This document shows positions 53,612-61,473 of a stretch of 64,000 nucleotides of DNA, piece by piece (position 1 is the stretch's first letter; every line of letters starts with the position of its first letter). The notes below the pieces were generated by a model. The model had not been told where the DNA came from and did not search any database. It worked only from the letters and a program-made list of their open reading frames with translations. This stretch comes from Streptococcus taonis (GTDB taxonomy: Bacteria; Bacillota; Bacilli; Lactobacillales; Streptococcaceae), in contig NZ_JARZZP010000008.1 of the NCBI RefSeq assembly GCF_029948085.1, positions 47,341-111,340 of the forward strand. The letters are read 5' to 3'. A program made the position numbers and the translations under genes.

Positions 53612-54235
53612 ATGGATAAGACTGTTTTTGAATCGTTTGAAGATTACTTAGAAGAAGCGAATTACCCTCAAGGAAAGAAAAAAATCATGCAGGCAGCAGT
53701 GGATCTCATATCAACCAGGAGTTACCATGGGACCTCAACTCTTCACATAGCGGAGCGTGCTGGACTAAGCCAGGCAACTTTGTTTAAGTATTTTAAGACG
53801 AAGGATGATTTACTGACGGCTATTTTACATCCTGTAGTCCCAGGCATTCTCGGTAGTTTTTTTGAGGAACTCTTAGCTTTTGAAACGACAGAAGAGAGGG
53901 TTCGTTATCTCGTCCATAATCGTATGAGCTATCTCAAAAAAAATCGTGCCTTGATGAAAATCATTCTACAAGAGAGTTTTTCAAATAAAAAACTAAAAAA
54001 TGAACAGATTTTTATCTGGAATGCTATTCAAGATAAACTTCGAGTGCTTCATAAGGAATTGCTAGCAGATCCACGTGTAAATCCAGAGATAACGATTCCT
54101 CAAATGGTTCGCATCTGTATAGGTCCATTGTTAGCTTACTTCTCTCAACTATATGTCGTTGGCGTCAATGGCGAAATGAGAGAAGAGGACTTAGGCTTAT
54201 TGGAAAAACAAATCTTAGGTGGTTTGTGGAAATAG
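53612..54235 (+). CDS. TetR family regulator
   Basis: A 207-residue regulator with the N-terminal helix-turn-helix KIMQAAVDLISTRSYHGTST..AERAGLSQATLFKYFKTKDDLL and a ligand-binding helical domain. It ends the ABC-2 operon and presumably binds the two GTGAGT-N4-ACTCAC sites at its promoter. I prefer ATG 53612 (MDKTVFES), since AAGGTG lies 12 nt upstream; an in-frame ATG at 53588 has no ribosome binding site. The inducer is unknown. Confidence 0.9.
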   Translation: MDKTVFESFEDYLEEANYPQGKKKIMQAAVDLISTRSYHGTSTLHIAERAGLSQATLFKYFKTKDDLLTAILHPVVPGILGSFFEELLAFETTEERVRYLVHNRMSYLKKNRALMKIILQESFSNKKLKNEQIFIWNAIQDKLRVLHKELLADPRVNPEITIPQMVRICIGPLLAYFSQLYVVGVNGEMREEDLGLLEKQILGGLWK

Positions 54236-54328
54236 GAGGAGTATAGGAATTAGTTCTTTTTGCTTTAGGTTGAGCAACACATCATAAGAAGTATTTTCTA
54301 ATATTAAAAAACATAATAATTTAAAGAA

Positions 54329-54373
54329 AAAACTCTTATCCCTAGCATATTAACAGCTTGGAATAAGAGTTTC
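54329..54373. terminator. bidirectional terminator between tetR and csbD
   Basis: AACTCTTATCCC / GGAATAAGAGTT, flanked by A run and T residues, for both converging genes. Confidence 0.75.
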
Positions 54374-54397
54374 TTATGTTATTAGGACGAGAAAGAA

Positions 54398-54601
54398 TTA
54401 TTCTCCGTCTTTTTTAAAGATGTTTTTTACGCCAGATACTGCACCTTCGACAGCTTCTTTTGCATCTTCAGCAACTTCTTTAGCTTTTGAAGCTACCTTT
54501 TCTGCAGCTCCTTCTGTTTGAGTTTTTGTATCGCCAGTTAGTTTACCAAAGCCTTCTTTAACAGAACCTTTAGCTTGGTTGAATTTTTCTTCGATTGACA
54601 T
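54398..54601 (-). CDS. CsbD family small stress protein
   Basis: A 67-residue hydrophilic, Lys/Glu/Ala-rich protein: [40 protein letters not shown], then a helix [21 protein letters not shown]. The N-terminal part fits the CsbD motif (KxKGxxKExxGKxTGD). CsbD genes respond to general stress in many bacteria; the molecular role is unknown. GGAGG precedes the ATG on the minus strand. Single gene. Confidence 0.88.
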   Translation of the reverse strand: MSIEEKFNQAKGSVKEGFGKLTGDTKTQTEGAAEKVASKAKEVAEDAKEAVEGAVSGVKNIFKKDGE

Positions 54602-54685
54602 GGGGGATACCTCCGTTAATTTTTTGTATTATCTAAATTACATCAGATATTGGTTTAAGTATATACCCTTTTATGCTAAAAAGCA

Positions 54686-54714
54686 AAAAACTGATACGAA
54701 AAGCATCAGTTTAT
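54686..54714 (-). terminator. terminator of the DUF3290-DUF421 pair
   Basis: On the minus strand AACTGATGC...GTATCAGTT is followed by TTTTTGC. Confidence 0.8.
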
Positions 54715-54717
54715 TTT

Positions 54718-55350
54718 TTAATAGGTTACAATATTCAATTGACCTTTATCATATTCAGCGATAAAGATATTTGAGACTTCTTCGAAACCTTCTTCTTTCA
54801 ATTTCTCAGTTAGCCACTCCTCGGATTTGCCAATGGTTTCTAAGATTTCAACTTGGACAACACCATCTGTGATGATTGGGTACTTAGGATTCTCGTCACC
54901 CATTCTTACGACAATCAGCTGTCCGTTTTGCTCAATCACAGCTCTCTTGACATCCTTCAATTGGAAGATTCCTTGAGCGCGCAATTTAAGAGCTACATCT
55001 GCAGCTGCAAGACCTTTTGTGCGACAGGCTTCAGGATCTAACTTACCATTTTTGATGATAATAGTTGGTTTCCCGTCAATTAAGTGTTTGAAAAAGGAAA
55101 TATTGGTATTCAACCATTTAAGGAGCAGGATGAGAATAGTCCAGATGATTAAGATTGTTACGTATTGGATGATGGTAATCGAGCTATTGTAGATAACCCC
55201 ACCGATAATACCCCCGAGAACAAAGTTCTGGATTTGATCTACTGCAGAACTTGGTGCTAAATTTCCTTTACCTGTTACGTTAATAACAAAAACAAGAGAA
55301 AGTAGCCCCAAGGCCAATTTAATTGCAATCGTAGCAAAAAAGCTTATCAT
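54718..55350 (-). CDS. DUF421 (YetF-like) membrane protein
   Basis: A 210-residue protein: three N-terminal helices (ATIAIKLALGLLSLVFVINV, FVLGGIIGGVIYNSSITI, YVTILIIWTILILLLKWL), then a cytoplasmic YetF domain with GKPTIIIKNGKLDPEACRTKGLAAADVALKLRAQGI. DUF421 proteins occur widely in Firmicutes without a settled function. It overlaps the upstream DUF3290 gene by 4 nt, a pairing that is common in lactic acid bacteria. Confidence 0.88.
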   Translation of the reverse strand: MISFFATIAIKLALGLLSLVFVINVTGKGNLAPSSAVDQIQNFVLGGIIGGVIYNSSITIIQYVTILIIWTILILLLKWLNTNISFFKHLIDGKPTIIIKNGKLDPEACRTKGLAAADVALKLRAQGIFQLKDVKRAVIEQNGQLIVVRMGDENPKYPIITDGVVQVEILETIGKSEEWLTEKLKEEGFEEVSNIFIAEYDKGQLNIVTY

Positions 55351-55799
55351 TTTTCAACCTCCACGAGTTCAACGTCTGATTTATAGAGTTCCATCTTTTC
55401 TAACAAATAGCTATCTTGGTCAGTCCCGCTAATGGCACGATAAAAATTGTCGCCAACCTTAATAATAGCTCCATCAGTTACTGCTGAGGTATTGACATAG
55501 ACCTCTTTTTTATCTACACCTAATTCTTTTGAAACGACTTCGATAAAGTTTAGGGAAGAGCGGAATTGATTATCATTGGATTGACTGTTTTGAAGATTCG
55601 TAATGCTTATCAAAACGAATGCGATTAAGGTCAAAATAGAAATGAGCGATAATTCACGGAACTTGCTCCCTTTTTTATCTTTGAAAGCTTTAAATGCAAA
55701 AAATCCAGTCACGATAAGCAGTAAAGCTGATACGATAATCATGGCCCAATTCTGTTGACTGATCTGACTGAGCACATAGTCATAGGAATAGAATTTCAT
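55347..55799 (-). CDS. DUF3290 membrane protein
   Basis: A 150-residue protein: two helices (NWAMIIVSALLLIVTGFFAF and ELSLISILTLIAFVLISIT) and a C-terminal outer or cytoplasmic domain (RSSLNFIEVVSKELGVDKKEVYVN...) that resembles the DUF421 C-terminus in size. GAGGGAG precedes the ATG. It is the first gene of the two-gene minus-strand operon with DUF421; they probably form a complex. Function unknown. Confidence 0.85.
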   Translation of the reverse strand: MKFYSYDYVLSQISQQNWAMIIVSALLLIVTGFFAFKAFKDKKGSKFRELSLISILTLIAFVLISITNLQNSQSNDNQFRSSLNFIEVVSKELGVDKKEVYVNTSAVTDGAIIKVGDNFYRAISGTDQDSYLLEKMELYKSDVELVEVEK

Positions 55800-55991
55800 A
55801 AAACTCCCTCACTTTTTTTAATTCAATCTATTATAAAATAATTCCTAAGTTTTAGCAATTTTGTTAGTAGAGGAAAAAGCATTTAATTGTTGTTTCCTAC
55901 TTAAGGTAGGTTTTTCTGATTTGACTTAGCCTCCCATCTTGACTTTCCCTTTGTATTTGATATAATAGTAAAAATTTAGAGGAGGTATTCT

Positions 55992-56756
55992 ATGATTCAG
56001 AAACATGCGATTCCCATTTTAGAGTTTGACGACAATCCCCAAGCGGTCCTTATGCCAACGCATGAGGAGTTAGACTTGAAGTTGCCAAAGAAGTGCATCT
56101 ATGCATTTTTGGAGGAGGAGATTGACCGTTATGCTCAGGAAGTAGAAGCAGATTGCGTAGGGGAGTTTGTTTCTGCCACTAAGACCTACCCGGTTTATGT
56201 CATGGACTACAAAGGTGAAAAAGTTTGTCTAGCCCAAGCTCCTGTAGGTTCTGCCCCGGCCGCCCAGTTTATGGATTGGTTGATTGGCTATGGTGTGGAG
56301 CAAATCATTTCCACTGGTACTTGTGGAGTCCTAGCCGATATTGAGGAAAATGCCTTTCTCGTCCCTGTTCGCGCTCTGCGAGATGAGGGGACGAGCTACC
56401 ACTATGCAGCGCCTTCTCGTTATATGGATGTACATGTTCAAGCGATTTCTGCTATCGAGCAAGTTTTGGAACAACTAGGTATTCCTTATGAAGAGGTAAT
56501 GACTTGGTCGACAGATGGTTTTTACAGAGAGACAGCTGAAAAGGTTGCCTATCGCAAGGAAGAAGGCTGTGCTGTTGTGGAGATGGAGTGTGCAGCTCTT
56601 GCAGCAGTTGCCCAACTTCGAGGAGTCGTTTGGGGACAACTTCTATTTACAGCCGACTCTCTGGCGGATTTAGAAAATTATGATAGTCGCGATTGGGGCG
56701 CAGAAGCTTTTGACAAGGCCTTAGAACTCTGTCTTGAAATCGTTAGTCATATGTGA
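55992..56756 (+). CDS. nucleoside phosphorylase (uridine/purine phosphorylase family)
   Basis: A 254-residue PNP/UDP-family enzyme: VCLAQAPVGSAPAAQFMDWL, then IISTGTCGVLADI, and VVEMECAALAAVAQLRG, the family motif whose Met-Glu contacts the ribose. It splits nucleosides with phosphate; the base preference is not clear from sequence. AGAGGAGGT precedes the ATG. It is directly followed by trkH, whose own promoter overlaps the end of this gene. Confidence 0.88.
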   Translation: MIQKHAIPILEFDDNPQAVLMPTHEELDLKLPKKCIYAFLEEEIDRYAQEVEADCVGEFVSATKTYPVYVMDYKGEKVCLAQAPVGSAPAAQFMDWLIGYGVEQIISTGTCGVLADIEENAFLVPVRALRDEGTSYHYAAPSRYMDVHVQAISAIEQVLEQLGIPYEEVMTWSTDGFYRETAEKVAYRKEEGCAVVEMECAALAAVAQLRGVVWGQLLFTADSLADLENYDSRDWGAEAFDKALELCLEIVSHM

Positions 56757-56782
56757 CGGCTTTAACTGTTTTGTGGTACAAT
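56753..56782 (+). promoter_or_regulatory. promoter of trkH, possible leaderless start
   Basis: GTGACG (56753-56758), 18 nt, extended -10 TGGTACAAT with TACAAT at 56777-56782. The ATG at 56789 is 6 nt further on, with no Shine-Dalgarno. Confidence 0.6.
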
Positions 56783-56788
56783 GTAGCT

Positions 56789-58168
56789 ATGTTATTCAAA
56801 TCATTAAGAGAAAAAATAGAGCAGAGTCTGGCTCAGATGTCACCTGCTCGTCGAATTTTTTTGAGTTTTGCCCTAGTCATTTTACTAGGTTCCCTACTTT
56901 TGAGCCTACCCGTTGTACAGGTAGCAACTTCCAGAGCAACTTATTTTGACCACCTTTTCACTACCGTGTCTATGGTCTGTGTGACGGGGCTCTTTACCCA
57001 ACCTGTAGCGTCCACTTATAATATCTGGGGTCAGCTAATCTGCATGTTCTTAATTCAGATTGGTGGTTTAGGTCTCATGACCTTTATCGGAGTTTTCTAT
57101 ATTCAGAGTAAGCAAAAATTGAGTCTTAGAAACCGAGAAACAATCCAGGAAAGTTTTAATTATGGCGAAACTCGATCTTTGAAAAGCTTCATCCAATCGA
57201 TTTTTCTAACCACCTTTTTGGTAGAAGCTGTGGGAGCCCTGCTCCTTAGTTTTCGTTTTGTTCCTGAGTTTGGTTGGGGGCGAGGTCTTTTTACCTCTGC
57301 TTTTCTAGCCATTTCCGCTTTTTGTAATGCTGGTTTTGATAATTTTGGAACGACCAGTTTAGTAGCCTACCAAACAGATCCACTGGTAAATCTTGTAATT
57401 TCTGCTTTGATTATCACAGGCGGTCTTGGTTTCATGGTCTGGTTTGACCTAGCGACACAAGTAGGTAGTAAAAGAAAGCGAAGACTTCGCTTTCATACGA
57501 AGTTGGTATTGATGCTGACAGTGGGAATTCTCCTTTTTGGAACGGTGACTACCCTACTGACAGAGTGGGGTAATACTGGAACAATTGGCAATCTCAGTTT
57601 CCCAGAAAAAGTTCTAGTCAGCTTTTTCCAAACCGTTAGCATGCGGACGGCAGGATTTGCTTCTATTGATTTTACACAAGCACGTCCTGTTACCCTACTT
57701 ATTTATATCCTTCAGATGTTTTTAGGTGGAGCTCCTGGAGGAACGGCGGGTGGTTTGAAAATTACAACCTTCCTAGTCTTAATCCTCTTCGCTAGAACGG
57801 AGCTACTTGGTCTACCCCATGTAAATATTGCCAAACGAACCATCGATCCACGAACTGTCCAAAAATCTTTTAGTGTCTTTATCATCTTTTTGTTAACATT
57901 TTTATTAGGTTTAGTCTTACTTGGATTAACAACTAGTGGCAATCCGCCCTTTATTCATCTCATGTTTGAGACTATTTCAGCCCTTGCGACAGTTGGTGTT
58001 ACAGCCAATCTAACACCGAATCTAGGTCAGCTAGCTCTAAGCGTCATCATGTTGCTTATGTTTATCGGACGTATCGGGCCATTGACCTTGCTGGTCAGTC
58101 TAGCAGATTATCAACCAAGCAAAAAAGATATGATGCATTATATGAAAGCAGATATTACCATTGGATAA
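56789..58168 (+). CDS. trkH: TrkH family potassium uptake channel subunit
   Basis: A 459-residue potassium transporter subunit with four pore repeats: TTVSMVCVTGLF, AISAFCNAGFDNFG, FQTVSMRTAGFA and ETISALATVGVT, each holding the selectivity-filter Gly. AARR-rich start MLFKSLREKIEQSLAQMSPA. It works with the TrkA/CabP-type regulator encoded 12 nt downstream. I chose ATG 56789 as the first Met after the promoter. With TACAAT ending 6 nt before it and no ribosome binding site, its mRNA may be leaderless. Confidence 0.93.
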   Translation: MLFKSLREKIEQSLAQMSPARRIFLSFALVILLGSLLLSLPVVQVATSRATYFDHLFTTVSMVCVTGLFTQPVASTYNIWGQLICMFLIQIGGLGLMTFIGVFYIQSKQKLSLRNRETIQESFNYGETRSLKSFIQSIFLTTFLVEAVGALLLSFRFVPEFGWGRGLFTSAFLAISAFCNAGFDNFGTTSLVAYQTDPLVNLVISALIITGGLGFMVWFDLATQVGSKRKRRLRFHTKLVLMLTVGILLFGTVTTLLTEWGNTGTIGNLSFPEKVLVSFFQTVSMRTAGFASIDFTQARPVTLLIYILQMFLGGAPGGTAGGLKITTFLVLILFARTELLGLPHVNIAKRTIDPRTVQKSFSVFIIFLLTFLLGLVLLGLTTSGNPPFIHLMFETISALATVGVTANLTPNLGQLALSVIMLLMFIGRIGPLTLLVSLADYQPSKKDMMHYMKADITIG

Positions 58169-58180
58169 GAAAGGAAAATC

Positions 58181-58846
58181 ATGTCAGAACGTACAATAGG
58201 AATTTTAGGTCTAGGTGTGTTTGGTTCAAGTGTTCTAGAAGGGCTCTCAAAGCTAGATATGAACATTATCGCCATTGATAATCACGAAGAACGTATCAAT
58301 CAATTTGAACCAGTATTAACGAGCGGTGTTGTAGGAGATATTACCGATGAAGAACTCCTGCGCTCAGCAGGTATTGATACTTGCGATACTGTAGTGGTTG
58401 CGACAGGGGAAAGCCTAGAGTCAAGTGTTCTTGCAGTCATGCACTGTAAGAGTCTAGGTGTTCCAACAGTTATTGCCAAGGTTAAAAGCCATACAGCAAA
58501 GAAGGTTTTAGAAAAAATCGGTGCAGATTTTGTTATTTCACCAGAATATGAGATGGGACAGTCACTTGCTCAAACGATTCTCTTCCATAATAGTGTTGAT
58601 GTTTTCCAGTTAGATAAAAATGTTTCCATTGTTGAGATGGAAATTCCTCAAGTCTGGGTGGGTCAAAGCTTAAATCAACTAGATCTCCGTGGAAGATACA
58701 AGCTAAATGTCCTAGGATTTCGAGATCAAGAAAACTCGCCACTAGATGTCCAGTTTGGACCAGACGATATCTTACAAGCCAATACCTACATCATGGGAGT
58801 AGTTAATAATCAGCATTTAGACAAACTCGCTGAAATTAGTGAATAG
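58181..58846 (+). CDS. trkA: TrkA/KtrA-type RCK regulator of TrkH (CabP-like)
   Basis: A 221-residue RCK protein. The N-terminal Rossmann domain has GILGLGVFGSSVLEGL, the acidic IAIDNHEE ribose site and VGDITDEE. The C-terminal RCK_C domain (about 140-221) would bind c-di-AMP; the pneumococcal counterpart at this locus, CabP, does so and thereby controls potassium uptake by TrkH. AAAGGAAA before the ATG. It is co-transcribed with trkH. Confidence 0.93.
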   Translation: MSERTIGILGLGVFGSSVLEGLSKLDMNIIAIDNHEERINQFEPVLTSGVVGDITDEELLRSAGIDTCDTVVVATGESLESSVLAVMHCKSLGVPTVIAKVKSHTAKKVLEKIGADFVISPEYEMGQSLAQTILFHNSVDVFQLDKNVSIVEMEIPQVWVGQSLNQLDLRGRYKLNVLGFRDQENSPLDVQFGPDDILQANTYIMGVVNNQHLDKLAEISE

Positions 58847-58968
58847 ATAACTAATATAAGTAATTTATAAGAGGGATTTAAGAAAAATTTTAACTTTTTC
58901 TTAATCCTTTTTAATTTTAGGAGATTATACTAGAGCTATCAAAAAAAGAAAACTCTAAGGAGAATCCT

Positions 58969-60651
58969 ATGAAATTCAATCCAAATCAAAGCTATACTCG
59001 TTGGTCTATTCGCCGTCTCAGTGTCGGTGTTGCCTCAGTTGTTGTGGCCAGTGGCTTCTTTATCCTAGTTGGTCAACCAAGTTCTGTACGTGCCGATGTG
59101 GTCAATCCGACCCCTGCTCAAGTTGGGACAGATGCTACTTCGGTGAGTGAAAAGAGCGACTTACCAGCAGAGGTTCTCAAGAAAGCAGTTGATGTAGCTT
59201 TTCCTTCAGAACAGGCAGAATCAACACTTAAAGCAAGCTTGGATACTACAAGCTCTCCAGAAAAAGCGGACGAAACTGCTAAAGAGCCAGTAGTAGCACC
59301 AAAAGAAGAAGTGCAATCCCAAGCTGACTCTAAGAACCAAATAGAAGATGCAGTTAAACCTGTGGAAAGTCCTGCAGCTACAGTTGCTGGACAAGACCAT
59401 GAAGCAAGTGAAGCGCAACCAGCAATCACCCCAGCTGAAGTACAAAACGGCGTGGCAGACAACACCAAAGACATAGTGGATGTTCCAGCTACTTACTTGG
59501 ATAAAGCCAACTTCCCAGGTCCATTCACAGCCGGTGTTAACCAAGTTATCCCATATGAATTCTTCGCTGGTGACGGTATGTTGACTCGCCTTATCTTGAA
59601 AGCCTCAGACAAGGCCCCATGGTCAGACAACGGTTCAGCTAAAAATCCAGCTCTCCCACCAGTAGAGAAATTGGGCAAAGGTCTTTACTTCTACGAAGTG
59701 GACTTGGCAGGTACTCAAGGTAAATCAGATAAAGAGCTGCTTGACCTTTTGAAACAAAATGGTACGAAAAGCTACAAGGCAACCATCAAGGTGTACGGTG
59801 CCAAAGATGGCAAAGCTGATTTGAGCAACCTCGTAGCAACTAAAGAATTGACAGTGAACTTGAATGGCTTGACTACTCCAGCTGAAGTGCAAAAGGGCGT
59901 GGCTGACAATACCAAAGACACAGTAGATGTTCCAGCTACATACTTGGACAAAGCTAATTTCCCAGGTCCATTCACAGCCGGTGTTAACCAAGTCATTCCA
60001 TATGAATTCTTCGCCGGTGACGGTATGTTGACACGCCTTATCTTGAAAGCCTCAGACAAGGCTCCATGGTCAGACAATGGTTCGGCTAAAAATCCAGCTC
60101 TCCCACCAGTAGAGAAATTGGGCAAAGGTCTTTACTTCTATGAAGTAGATTTGGCAGGAACTCAAGGTAAATCTGATAAAGACTTACTTGATCTCTTGAA
60201 ACAAAATGGAACTCACAGCTACAAGGCAACTATCAAGGTTTATGGTGCGAAGGACGGCAAGGCAGACTTGAGCAACCTTGTAGCGACTAAGGATTTGACT
60301 GTTAATTTGAATGGGTATAAGTCTCTCAATCCGATGAAATCTCAAATGCCAGCTGCTAGCCAGGATAAGATGATGCCTAAAAAAGAGCAGGACAAAACCA
60401 TGAATGCTAGCCAGCCTATGGCAACGCCAAGCATGAAACAAGATCAAGCTTCAGCAGCCTCAAGCAAAATGGCATCTAATAACAAGGTATCAAGTTCAAT
60501 GATGGCTAATCAAATGAAAGACCAAAAAGACATGCTTCCATATACTGGTGAAGCCCAAACATCAATGGCTACTCTTGGATTCTTTGGATTAGCTTTGGCC
60601 GGCCTGCTAGGTGGACTCGGTTTGAAAGCTAAAAAAGAAGAAAATGACTAG
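58969..60651 (+). CDS. pavB: PavB-like surface adhesin with two SSURE repeats
   Basis: A 560-residue surface protein. YSIRK-type signal (YTRWSIRRLSVGVASVVVAS, cut near VRAD), a 110-residue Ala/Glu/Pro-rich stretch, two SSURE repeats (about 154-302 and 303-450; each has PATYLDKANFPGPFTAGVNQ and EFFAGDGMLTRLILKASDKA), a Met/Gln/Lys-rich linker, and sortase signal LPYTG (523-527) with membrane helix and KKEEND. SSURE domains bind fibronectin and plasminogen in pneumococcal PavB. Position upstream of TCS08 and rpsD matches the pneumococcal pavB locus, where more repeats are usual. Strong AAGGAG before the ATG. Confidence 0.92.
   Translation: MKFNPNQSYTRWSIRRLSVGVASVVVASGFFILVGQPSSVRADVVNPTPAQVGTDATSVSEKSDLPAEVLKKAVDVAFPSEQAESTLKASLDTTSSPEKADETAKEPVVAPKEEVQSQADSKNQIEDAVKPVESPAATVAGQDHEASEAQPAITPAEVQNGVADNTKDIVDVPATYLDKANFPGPFTAGVNQVIPYEFFAGDGMLTRLILKASDKAPWSDNGSAKNPALPPVEKLGKGLYFYEVDLAGTQGKSDKELLDLLKQNGTKSYKATIKVYGAKDGKADLSNLVATKELTVNLNGLTTPAEVQKGVADNTKDTVDVPATYLDKANFPGPFTAGVNQVIPYEFFAGDGMLTRLILKASDKAPWSDNGSAKNPALPPVEKLGKGLYFYEVDLAGTQGKSDKDLLDLLKQNGTHSYKATIKVYGAKDGKADLSNLVATKDLTVNLNGYKSLNPMKSQMPAASQDKMMPKKEQDKTMNASQPMATPSMKQDQASAASSKMASNNKVSSSMMANQMKDQKDMLPYTGEAQTSMATLGFFGLALAGLLGGLGLKAKKEEND
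59428..60315 (+). repeat. two tandem SSURE-coding repeats (447-bp period)
   Basis: Unit 1 starts at ACCCCAGCTGAAGTACAAAA (59428) and unit 2 at ACTCCAGCTGAAGTGCAAAA (59875), a period of 447 bp or 149 codons. The proteins differ at only a few positions (for example DIVDVP/DTVDVP, KELLDLL/KDLLDLL, GTKSY/GTHSY), so they duplicated recently or are kept alike by gene conversion. Confidence 0.9.
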
Positions 60652-60725
60652 TCTAGCTACAGACTTTCTATCTAGGATATGAAAAATCTAGATATCGTTT
60701 AGAATGTTCGTAAAGAGATTAAAAT

Positions 60726-60763
60726 AGTGTTATACTATTGTGGTATAGCACTGTTTTTTTCAA
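60726..60763 (+). promoter_or_regulatory. inverted repeat at the TCS08 promoter
   Basis: AGTGTTATAC-N7-GTATAGCACT followed by GTTTTTTT. It contains TATACT (60731-60736), which can be the -10 of the two-component operon, and it also has the shape of an intrinsic terminator for pavB. Both uses are possible. Confidence 0.5.
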
Positions 60764-60774
60764 AGGAGAGACAG

Positions 60775-61473
60775 ATGGGAAAGACAATTTTACTCGTTGA
60801 CGACGAGGTAGAAATCACAGATATTCATCAACGTTATCTGGTTCAGGCAGGATATCAGGTTTTGGTGGCCCATGATGGAGTAGAGGCCTTAGAAATCTTC
60901 AAGAGAAAACCAATTGATTTGATTATTACAGATATCATGATGCCTCGGATGGATGGTTATGATTTGATTAGTGAGGTTCAGTATCAATCTCCAGATCAGC
61001 CTTTTCTCTTTATCACGGCTAAGACTAGCGAGCAGGACAAGATTTATGGCCTGAGCTTAGGGGCAGATGACTTTATTGCCAAGCCCTTTAGCCCTCGTGA
61101 ACTGGTTTTGCGTGTCCACAATATCTTGCGTCGCCTTCATCGTGGAGGTGAGACAGAAGTCGTCAGTCTCGGGGATTTACGGATGAATCACGGTAGTCAT
61201 GAGGTCCAAGTCGGAGATGTGGCGCTTGATTTGACAGTCAAATCCTTCGAACTTCTATGGCTTCTAGCTAGCAATCCAGAGCGCGTTTTTTCTAAGACAG
61301 ACCTCTATGAAAAGGTCTGGCAAGAGGCCTATGTGGATGATACTAATACCTTGAATGTTCATATTCATGCTCTTCGACAGGAGTTGGCTAAACATGCTAG
61401 CGCAGAAACGCCTACTATAAAAACTGTCTGGGGTTTGGGCTACAAAATTGAGAAAGCACGAGGTAATCAATGA
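60775..61473 (+). CDS. rr08: response regulator, OmpR family (TCS08 type)
   Basis: A 232-residue regulator: receiver with LVDDEVEI, phosphoacceptor Asp in LIITDIMMPRMDGYD (about 52), switch FITAKTS and Lys in GADDFIAKPF, and a C-terminal winged helix (LTVKSFELLWLLASNPERVFSKTDLYEKVW, DTNTLNVHIHALRQ). By position (pavB-RR-HK-rpsD) and type it is the pneumococcal TCS08 regulator, similar to SaeR, which controls pavB and other surface genes. ATG 60775 follows AAAGGAGAG; the longer frame includes the promoter. It overlaps the kinase gene by 4 nt. Confidence 0.93.
   Translation: MGKTILLVDDEVEITDIHQRYLVQAGYQVLVAHDGVEALEIFKRKPIDLIITDIMMPRMDGYDLISEVQYQSPDQPFLFITAKTSEQDKIYGLSLGADDFIAKPFSPRELVLRVHNILRRLHRGGETEVVSLGDLRMNHGSHEVQVGDVALDLTVKSFELLWLLASNPERVFSKTDLYEKVWQEAYVDDTNTLNVHIHALRQELAKHASAETPTIKTVWGLGYKIEKARGNQ

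Noticed and set aside
59118..60125. Minus-strand frames of 107-118 codons inside pavB that occur twice
   Set aside because: They repeat only because the SSURE-coding DNA repeats; no start signals.
59428..60315. NEAT heme-binding domains in the surface protein
   Set aside because: The repeat sequence (FPGPFTAGVNQVIPYEFFAGDG) fits SSURE better, and the neighbouring TCS08-rpsD order matches the pavB locus.
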